A stretch of DNA of 64,000 nt from CAYXST01 sp964472495 (lineage in GTDB: Bacteria > Patescibacteriota > Minisyncoccia > Portnoybacterales > UBA2143). The DNA lies in assembly GCA_964472495.1 (NCBI GenBank), contig CAYYLD010000002.1, forward strand, positions 40,523-104,522, given 5' to 3'. Shown here piece by piece: positions 57,586 through 64,000 of the stretch; within the stretch, counting starts at the first letter, position 1, and the number at the start of each line of letters is the position of its first letter. A program made the translations under genes and the position numbers. The notes below the pieces were generated by a model. The model was not told where the DNA came from and ran no database searches. It saw only the letters and a program-made list of their open reading frames with translations.

Positions 57586-57801
57586 TTACTCCGAATCAAT
57601 TTCTTTTTCCAACCCTGCTGCTTTCACTTTTTTAAACTCGTTCTCCAGCTCCTTTAACCTTTCTTTGCTGCTTTTTATTAAAACTACACCCTCTTTCACT
57701 TTTTCCAATCCGGCCTCAACGTCTATTTCCTTCTGTTCATCAAACCAACTGATAATGGCTTCTATCTTTTTTAACGAATCTTTTAGTTTATTTTTCTCCA
57801 T
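57586..57801 (-). CDS. xseB: Exodeoxyribonuclease VII small subunit
   Basis: 71 aa. Helical hairpin SLKKIEAIISWFDEQKEIDVEAGLEKVKEGVVLIKSSKERL matches XseB. It lies nine bases after xseA, as expected for the pair. A slightly shortened N terminus compared with typical 80-aa XseB. No SD. Confidence 0.86.
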   Translation of the reverse strand: MEKNKLKDSLKKIEAIISWFDEQKEIDVEAGLEKVKEGVVLIKSSKERLKELENEFKKVKAAGLEKEIDSE

Positions 57802-57810
57802 AGTCCTAAA

Positions 57811-59310
57811 TTATTTATTAACAATCTCCTCGACCCGAGATTTTATTTTACCATCGTAAACCTTAATATCAACTTTATCATCTTTATTGACCTGTCTGAT
57901 GCTTTTTATTACTTTAGCTCCCACTGAAACAATACTATAGCCCAATTTTAATTGCCGTTTGGGATCAAACGCTTTTAATCGTCTTTCTGATATATTTAAA
58001 TATTCCTTTGTTTCATCCAGTCGTCTTTGGAAATTAACTAAAATTGATTTCAAAAATTCCTTCAAACTTTTATCAACTTCGTTCAATCTATATCCTAACT
58101 CAGTTAATTTACTCATCAACTGACGTCCGATATCTTTGACTTTTTTGAAAATGAAATCGGCTTTTTGCCAAAGTTCTCGTCCCATTATTTCAAGTTCATA
58201 ATTTCTATCAGTCAATACTTTTTGATACTTATAGATAATATCTTTTTCAAAAACACGGATATTATCCAAAGCCCTATCCCAGGATTTATTTAAACTAACT
58301 GCCACAGCCGTAGGCGTTGAAACCATCAAATCAGCCGCCATTGAAGCCAAGGGAATGTCTTTTTCATGACCGATGCCGCATACAACCGGCTTTTTAAAAT
58401 CAGCGATTTTTCTAACTAAAACTTCGTTATTAAAGGCCTGCAAGCTTTCCAAGCTGCCGCCACCTCTGATAATAACCAAAACATCAATATTTTTATCGTC
58501 AAAATAGCTAACCGCTGAAAGCAAATCCTTTACCGCCGTCTGGCCTTCCACCCTTGAATTGACAAATTTAATCCGATAACCATACTTGCCTAAATTATTC
58601 AAAAAATCGTGAATCACCGCCCCGGTCTCGGATGTTATCAATCCGATCTCTTGAGGAAAATCCAGAATCGGCCTTTTGCGCTCCGGAGAAAATAAACCTG
58701 CGTCTTCCAATTTCTTTTTTAATTTCTCATAAGCTTTTTTAAGAGCGCCCTCTCCGACCAATTCGGCCGTGGAAGCCCTAAAAGTCATTCGGCCGTTTGG
58801 TTTATGAATTCCTGGAAAGCCCTCAACAATAATTTCCATACCCTCTTCAAAAGAAACACCAGATAATCGGTAATTGCTAATCCCCATAAAGCAATTAAGC
58901 AAGCTTTCATCATCTTTATCCTTGAGAGAAAAGAATAAATATCTCTCCTGGATATTCAAACTGCTGATTTCTCCTTTAACCCTTGCTCTATGTTCCCGTA
59001 ATTCGCTATTCAGCAAATCCAAATACTTGCTAACCGTATAAGGCTTCCTATCACTGTCATCGCGAGAGGCTGAAGGCGGCGAATCTTCTACTCTATCTCC
59101 ATTAACCAATTCTAGAATATCTTGACCGTATCTTCCAAATTTTCTCTCTCTAATTCCCTTAATAGCCAAAAGCTCTTCTTTATCTTTCGGCTTTATTGCC
59201 GCAATGCCCTCAAGCGTCTTATTCGGCAACACCCGAAAAGCTGGCACTTTTTCTTCTCTTGTCACAGAATTTCGCCATTCTTTTAGTTTTCGCAAAAGTT
59301 GATTGTTCAT
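57811..59310 (-). CDS. xseA: HRDC-fused exodeoxyribonuclease VII large subunit
   Basis: 499 aa. ATG 59310 (MNNQLLRKLKEW). The first ~70 residues form an HRDC domain (VPAFRVLPNKTLEGIAAIKPKDKEELLAIKGIRERKFGRYGQDILEL), as in RecQ and RNase D. The XseA OB fold (ALRVKGEISSLNIQERYLFFSLKD) and catalytic domain (VIIRGGGSLESLQAFN, GIGHEKDIPLASMAADLMVSTPTA) follow. HRDC fusion to XseA is unusual. xseB follows directly. Confidence 0.92.
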   Translation of the reverse strand: MNNQLLRKLKEWRNSVTREEKVPAFRVLPNKTLEGIAAIKPKDKEELLAIKGIRERKFGRYGQDILELVNGDRVEDSPPSASRDDSDRKPYTVSKYLDLLNSELREHRARVKGEISSLNIQERYLFFSLKDKDDESLLNCFMGISNYRLSGVSFEEGMEIIVEGFPGIHKPNGRMTFRASTAELVGEGALKKAYEKLKKKLEDAGLFSPERKRPILDFPQEIGLITSETGAVIHDFLNNLGKYGYRIKFVNSRVEGQTAVKDLLSAVSYFDDKNIDVLVIIRGGGSLESLQAFNNEVLVRKIADFKKPVVCGIGHEKDIPLASMAADLMVSTPTAVAVSLNKSWDRALDNIRVFEKDIIYKYQKVLTDRNYELEIMGRELWQKADFIFKKVKDIGRQLMSKLTELGYRLNEVDKSLKEFLKSILVNFQRRLDETKEYLNISERRLKAFDPKRQLKLGYSIVSVGAKVIKSIRQVNKDDKVDIKVYDGKIKSRVEEIVNK

Positions 59311-59334
59311 ATCTAGCAATACCTGATACTAGAA

Positions 59335-61155
59335 TTAGAACCGCCTCCACTCGCTATTTTTACCAATTGTATCAAGGAATCTTGACCTTGGCTTCTTGAT
59401 TATTTCGTCTCCATAAGAAATGCTACGAGGCCTTTTGAATGAATGTACTAAATACAATCTTTTTTTCGCCCTGGTCATTGATACATAAAAAAGACGTGCT
59501 TCTTCAACAACATTACTAGATGGATTTGGAACTATATCATCTTCTAGTCCAACAATTAACACCACATCGTAGGAAAGACCCTTCGCCTTTCTCATAGTCA
59601 TTATTTTAGCGGTTCTAGAAAACTGAGGTTCTTTTATTTCTAACAGATTCACAACATTAAATACATCTTCCACAATTTTTCTAGGTTCTTTCCAAATACC
59701 AGAAACGCACGATAATTGTTTCAAAAATTCACCTTGACCCTTTTTACTAGACTCATTGAACAATTCAAACAAATTCGTCAACGCATTGCTTATCTCCTTA
59801 AATGTTTCGTTATATTTACTATTTGATCTGATCACCGGAAATAAGTTATTTGATCCATCTATTAATTCCCACAATTTAGCAATTTTTTTCTCTTCCGAAA
59901 TTCTTCTCTTAATAGTTTCTGGCTTACATACTTTTTTATTTTTTTTCGCACCAGGAATCTTTGCTATACCAAAGTTAATTAAGTCTTCAATAATTAGCCG
60001 AGTCTTGAAATTTTCATTTGGATTATTCAACCATTCTAAAAATCTGTTTATAATATTTATCCCTTCGGGCAAAAAACTTATAGAACAATTGTGTGGTATT
60101 CCTTTCTTAGATAGCTCTTGAATGATCAAGGGGAAAAAATCCTTTTTAGGCGCTAGTATCAAGACAGATTTTTTGTCTTGTAATGCATCCCGAGTTATAT
60201 TAGATATTATCTTGGCTTCTGCGATTTCGCTCGGTGCCTGATAAACCTTGGGATCTTCATCAATTTTTGCGATATAATCTAATTTAGGTTTGCCCGTCCA
60301 TCTTTTATAATATTTTTCTAGAATCTTGAATGCGTCTTCCATTATTTTTTCATGACATCTTCTACTAGAAGAAAGGGTCGTTAACTGTGCGCCAGGAAAA
60401 TCTTTCCGAAAACTTAGTATAAATTTAGGATCGCTTCCGCGAAAACCATATATACTTTGCGCATCATCGCCAACTGCAAAAAGTCCGTTCCTTGATTTCT
60501 TACTTAATAATTTTATTAATCTAAATTGAGCAAAGTTTATATCTTGATATTCATCAATTAGTAAGTGTTGGCATTGTTTTTGATATTTTTTGAGTATTTT
60601 TTTATCCTTTTCCAATATTTCACAGGCAAAGAGTATTTGATCGTCAAAGTCTAGGTAATTGCATTTTGACATTATTTCCCAATATTTAATACAAATTTTA
60701 CACTTGTTATTTCTTATATTTTTAATACAGTTTCCGTGTTGCTTACAATCACGTGCTTCATTTGATTCTTCTTCTGATAAATTTAAAATAAAGGCAGCAT
60801 CTCTGTACAACAATTTTTTAACTCTTTCGTCATGTTGGACTATAAGATTTTTTTTAGATAGACCAACTAACCTAGGTTTTTCTATAATAATAGCATTGCC
60901 CAAAGAATGCATTGTGGAAATACAGGGCAATTCTGAAAAGCTTAATTTGAATTCCCTGGTTAATATATCTACCATATTTCGGCTGGCATCCCTACCAAAT
61001 GTGATAACTGTTATATTTTCTCTATTGACTCTTTTCTTTAATAATCTCGTGACTCTATCTGCCAATAAGTATGTTTTCCCTGAGCCTGGACCTGCTAAAA
61101 CTAGAACTGGAGATTTAGTATAATTAACAATATCTTCGTAATTTTTTAGCGACAT
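59335..61155 (-). CDS. UvrD/PcrA-like SF1A helicase with Cys-rich insertion
   Basis: 606 aa. Walker A VLAGPGSGKTYLLADR, motif II LIDEYQDINFAQ, motif III FAVGDDAQSIYGFRGS, and motif VI LFYVSMTRAKKRLYLV are intact. Before DFDDQILFACE a four-Cys insert (CKQHGNCIKNIRNNKCKIC) replaces part of domain 1B. Shorter than typical UvrD. It lies between xseA and a restriction enzyme, suggesting DNA-end processing. Confidence 0.9.
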   Translation of the reverse strand: MSLKNYEDIVNYTKSPVLVLAGPGSGKTYLLADRVTRLLKKRVNRENITVITFGRDASRNMVDILTREFKLSFSELPCISTMHSLGNAIIIEKPRLVGLSKKNLIVQHDERVKKLLYRDAAFILNLSEEESNEARDCKQHGNCIKNIRNNKCKICIKYWEIMSKCNYLDFDDQILFACEILEKDKKILKKYQKQCQHLLIDEYQDINFAQFRLIKLLSKKSRNGLFAVGDDAQSIYGFRGSDPKFILSFRKDFPGAQLTTLSSSRRCHEKIMEDAFKILEKYYKRWTGKPKLDYIAKIDEDPKVYQAPSEIAEAKIISNITRDALQDKKSVLILAPKKDFFPLIIQELSKKGIPHNCSISFLPEGINIINRFLEWLNNPNENFKTRLIIEDLINFGIAKIPGAKKNKKVCKPETIKRRISEEKKIAKLWELIDGSNNLFPVIRSNSKYNETFKEISNALTNLFELFNESSKKGQGEFLKQLSCVSGIWKEPRKIVEDVFNVVNLLEIKEPQFSRTAKIMTMRKAKGLSYDVVLIVGLEDDIVPNPSSNVVEEARLFYVSMTRAKKRLYLVHSFKRPRSISYGDEIIKKPRSRFLDTIGKNSEWRRF

Positions 61156-61197
61156 AATAATTATTCCTTTTTAAAATCTAATAAAGCAGATTATTTC

Positions 61198-63921
61198 CTA
61201 CTTTTTATCCATAATTTCGATTTTTTCTTTTGTTAACCTGTATAATCTATAAACTTTTTGGTTTATGATTTCGTCGGTTTTTTGGATTTCTGATTCTATT
61301 TCCTTGTATTCTTTGTCATTCATAATTGGATGTAATTTTTGTAATTTTCTGTTTAGTTTTAGCATTTTGTCAGTTAATTTTACTAATTCGTCGTGCTTAG
61401 CTTTTTCTTTCTTATTGGAAAAATTAATTTTGTAAATTGGGATTTGCGAAGTATAAATTTTCTTAAACTGCAAATAACCAGCACGAACATGAGCATCTTC
61501 AAATTTACTTCTGAAATAATAAGATAAAATCCTTGAATTTAATAAAGCCAAAATATACTTAAGATCATATTCCAGCCCCTCATTCAATTGAATAGAGTAA
61601 ACTTTATTTAAAGTATAATATTTTTCATCGTCATAACAACACTCTATATTATTAGCTATCTCCCTTAAGAGAATCTTAGGATTATCAAAATATTTATTTG
61701 CTACTAAATGCGCATATTCTTTTTGGGCTTTATTTATTAAACTTTCATCATATCTGATATATTTTCCATTCCATTTAAACCAATACCTATGACAATCCTT
61801 GCCGGCTAATAATTTTTTACATTTGCTATCGAGTTCCTTATCAACAACCAATTTATCTCTTATATTCCCTGTATGAATTGTCTCCCTTATATTAGCGATT
61901 TCGCCTAATTTTACTGATTCTCTTTCAATTTTTTCAAAAAAATCTGGTTCTTTTTTTACAGTTAGATTTTTATTTTGACTCTTTTTGATACTATCCTGGC
62001 TAATTGATATCTCGTTATCATAGAGACTTGTCTCATCTTCAATTTTATATCCCTTAATTTTATGCCCTTTGTTATTCTTATTTTTTTGTAAAATAATAAC
62101 ATAGGGATAAGTAGAGGCATCTTTAAAAACTTGAAGGTTTGAAACATCAAGAATAGAAACAATCTTACAATTATCCAAAATGTATTCCCTTAATTTTTTG
62201 CCGTAATCGGCAATAGCATATTTATTAGAAGTAATAAATCCTAAAAATCCACCTTTTTTTAATAATTTTATTGATTGTTCAAAAAATAACTGGTAAATAT
62301 CATATTGTCCCTTTGCCGAATAATATTTGTTGTTGAAGTATTTCTTATCTTTCGTATCCAAATCCCTATTTCTGATATACGGCGGATTGCCAATCACTAC
62401 ATCGAAGCCGCCTTGTTTAAAGACCTCGGGGAATTCTTTCTGCCAATTGAAGGGCTTTTTGTTTTTCCAGTCCTTGCCGAAGTATTTTTTGAGTTCTTTT
62501 TCAGCACCGGAGATTAAAGAATTGCCACATTTAATGTTATGCGAAAGGTTCGGCAAAAGTTCGCGTTGCTCCAACGCTTTTAATAATAAGTTAAGTTCGG
62601 CAAATTCAATCGCTTTTTCGTCCAAATCAACGCCGTAGATGTTAGAAGTTAATATGCTGATTTTTCGGGCGTAATTGATGGCCGGATTGGCATTAAGTTG
62701 GCTCTTTTCTCTTTTAATATGTCTGTCTAAAACTTCAAAGGCCTTGATTAAAAAAGACCCTGAACCGCAAGCCGGGTCAAGGATTTTAAGCTGGCTGGCC
62801 TGATGTCCTGACTTATCTTTAAGAATCTCGCCTAAAGTGTTTTTAACTATGTAATCAACAATGTAGCGTGGCGTATAATAGATCCCTTGTGATTTCCGTT
62901 TGGCTGATTTCTGGTCGGTTTTTTCCTGTTGAATTTGGCCTAAATACTGTTCGTAAATACTGCCGAAGACATCAGTCGGGATAGAGGCGAAATCATAACG
63001 AATTCCCTTTCGATTCTTGTAAAGCTCATTTATTACATCTGTAAGAAATTCGTCCTGATACTCTATAAAATCACAAGTATGCCTATCGAATAATTTACTA
63101 TCATATTCATCCCAATAATATTTAAAAAGTTTTTTTAATTCCGTTGGAAAAAAGTCTTCCTTTTCTTTTTTTTCTTGCCAATTTCTTACTATCTCACGCA
63201 ATCCCTGACCTTCAATGTCTCTATCCTCCGTAGTCCTAATAAAAATAAGGCGGTTAAGAATTTTTTGCACACTATCGGCAATCTGGACATCATTTAATTT
63301 TTTCTCATCATTCCATCCTCTTAATTGTCTAAACAAGTCATTTCGCCATCTTACTAAATCAGCGGCTAATTGCTTATCAATTGGTTCTCTTTTCGGTTTT
63401 TTGAAATTCTCTTCAGCGTATTTGTCCAACTCCCCTTTTTCCATTGAACTCTTGGATAACCACCATAATCTTTTATCGGTTAAATAATCCTTATAAGGGA
63501 TTTCAAAGATTAAGCTTCTTTCAAAATCAGGTTCATCCCATTCAGCATTAAACACTTTTATTGACTTAAAGTTAGTCAATATTGCCCAAGGTACGCTCTT
63601 ATGGTAAGCATACATTATAACTTGCTCAGTCCACTTTTCCTCACGTAAATCAATTTCTATCTTCTTAGCCTCAAGGAAAAATCTGATTACTCCTTTAACA
63701 TGAAAAGCATAATCGACTCTTTTGCCTGACACTTGTGTCTCTGAAGTAACCTCATCAGGAGAAAATTCATTATAAACATCCCAGCCCAAAGCTTGGAAAA
63801 GCCGCAAAATAAAATCCTTACAAGTCATTGACTCGTTATATTCCTTACGTTGAGCCAGAGTTAGTCGCTCATATTTCTTTATTAGTTTTTCTATTAGTTT
63901 TTTACCTTCTTGTTTGGTCAT
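61198..63921 (-). CDS. Type IIG-like restriction-modification enzyme
   Basis: 907 aa. N-terminal PD-(D/E)XK (KRVDYAFHVKGVIRFFLEAKKIE). N6-adenine methyltransferase motifs KILDPACGSGSFLIKAFEVL and FDVVIGNPPYIRN are clear, followed by a TaqI-like specificity region (ILREIANN, FKWNGKYIRY). One protein cuts and methylates. Start ATG 63921. Just upstream on the same strand is a radC-like fragment. A defence cluster with the HSDR_N gene is likely. Confidence 0.92.
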   Translation of the reverse strand: MTKQEGKKLIEKLIKKYERLTLAQRKEYNESMTCKDFILRLFQALGWDVYNEFSPDEVTSETQVSGKRVDYAFHVKGVIRFFLEAKKIEIDLREEKWTEQVIMYAYHKSVPWAILTNFKSIKVFNAEWDEPDFERSLIFEIPYKDYLTDKRLWWLSKSSMEKGELDKYAEENFKKPKREPIDKQLAADLVRWRNDLFRQLRGWNDEKKLNDVQIADSVQKILNRLIFIRTTEDRDIEGQGLREIVRNWQEKKEKEDFFPTELKKLFKYYWDEYDSKLFDRHTCDFIEYQDEFLTDVINELYKNRKGIRYDFASIPTDVFGSIYEQYLGQIQQEKTDQKSAKRKSQGIYYTPRYIVDYIVKNTLGEILKDKSGHQASQLKILDPACGSGSFLIKAFEVLDRHIKREKSQLNANPAINYARKISILTSNIYGVDLDEKAIEFAELNLLLKALEQRELLPNLSHNIKCGNSLISGAEKELKKYFGKDWKNKKPFNWQKEFPEVFKQGGFDVVIGNPPYIRNRDLDTKDKKYFNNKYYSAKGQYDIYQLFFEQSIKLLKKGGFLGFITSNKYAIADYGKKLREYILDNCKIVSILDVSNLQVFKDASTYPYVIILQKNKNNKGHKIKGYKIEDETSLYDNEISISQDSIKKSQNKNLTVKKEPDFFEKIERESVKLGEIANIRETIHTGNIRDKLVVDKELDSKCKKLLAGKDCHRYWFKWNGKYIRYDESLINKAQKEYAHLVANKYFDNPKILLREIANNIECCYDDEKYYTLNKVYSIQLNEGLEYDLKYILALLNSRILSYYFRSKFEDAHVRAGYLQFKKIYTSQIPIYKINFSNKKEKAKHDELVKLTDKMLKLNRKLQKLHPIMNDKEYKEIESEIQKTDEIINQKVYRLYRLTKEKIEIMDKK

Positions 63922-63926
63922 AATAT

Positions 63927-63998
63927 TTAATTGGCCTTGAGTTTCTCGCGGGGGCGGTCAACTGATGGCAAATCTTTAATTTTAAGTTTTTTGGGCAT
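63927..63998 (-). pseudogene. RadC/JAB N-terminal fragment
   Basis: ATG 63998 reads MPKKLKIKDLPSVDRPREKLKAN then TAA. IKDLPxxxRPREKL is the start of RadC-family proteins, which normally continue LGAEALSDAELL. The frame stops after 23 codons, so this is a truncated radC abutting the restriction enzyme gene. Confidence 0.6.
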
Positions 63999-64000
63999 TT

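Overview
The window is AT-rich bacterial DNA with a standard genetic code (TGA ends several genes, e.g. the tyrosine recombinase at 8617). It most resembles a Patescibacteria/CPR chromosome, probably Parcubacteria-like. That assignment is inferred from gene content: the MurD-FtsW-MurG-GltX run, XerC/D recombinase, LemA/HtpX, SPFH, C39-like and LytM hydrolases, SNase with an OB-like tail, many small unknown proteins, and housekeeping genes that mostly lack a Shine-Dalgarno (SD) sequence. No 16S rRNA gene is present to confirm it.

Layout. 0-5.2 kb (+): cell wall (murD, ftsW, murG) and gltX. 5.3-11.1 kb: an envelope cysteine hydrolase with a coiled coil, a Xer recombinase, a RecB-like nuclease, rpmA and small unknowns. 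11.1-26.5 kb (-): pyrG, rplI, acylphosphatase, a glycosyltransferase, an S41 protease, a glycan block (two GT2, LCP transferase, O-antigen ligase), rpoD, dnaG and nucleotide-cleaning enzymes (two NUDIX, MazG-like). 26.6-32.6 kb: tRNA-Ser, two tandem SGNH hydrolases, htpX, lemA, groL and groS. 32.7-43.2 kb: a nucleotidyltransferase-fold gene, an unknown DNA-binding-like operon between inverted palindromes, small enzymes, TspO and SPFH. 43.2-57 kb: an accessory array of small genes. 57.6-64 kb (-): xseB/xseA, a UvrD-like helicase and a type IIG-like restriction-modification enzyme.

Two expression designs are interleaved. About a dozen isolated, mostly unrecognised loci are self-contained units: a near-consensus TTGACA promoter, a strong AGGAGG ribosome site, and in most cases their own intrinsic terminator. 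Many accessory neighbours look leaderless: an extended -10 box lies only 6-8 nt before the ATG, usually preceded by a copy of a short repeated hairpin. That hairpin pairs fully only in minus-strand RNA (G.U on that strand, A.C mismatch on the other), so it is best read as a repeated terminator fused to a promoter.

A second repeat class lies at 2.5-37 kb: long nested palindromes between genes. At least five belong to one sequence family. One of them is inserted in frame inside a protein-coding gene at 33605-33683, like a Rickettsia palindromic element. Two others form inverted flanks around an operon encoding a YkgJ-type cysteine-cluster protein and a 522-residue protein with winged-helix-like segments and a sigma-region-4-like end. 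These are the main candidates for something undescribed.
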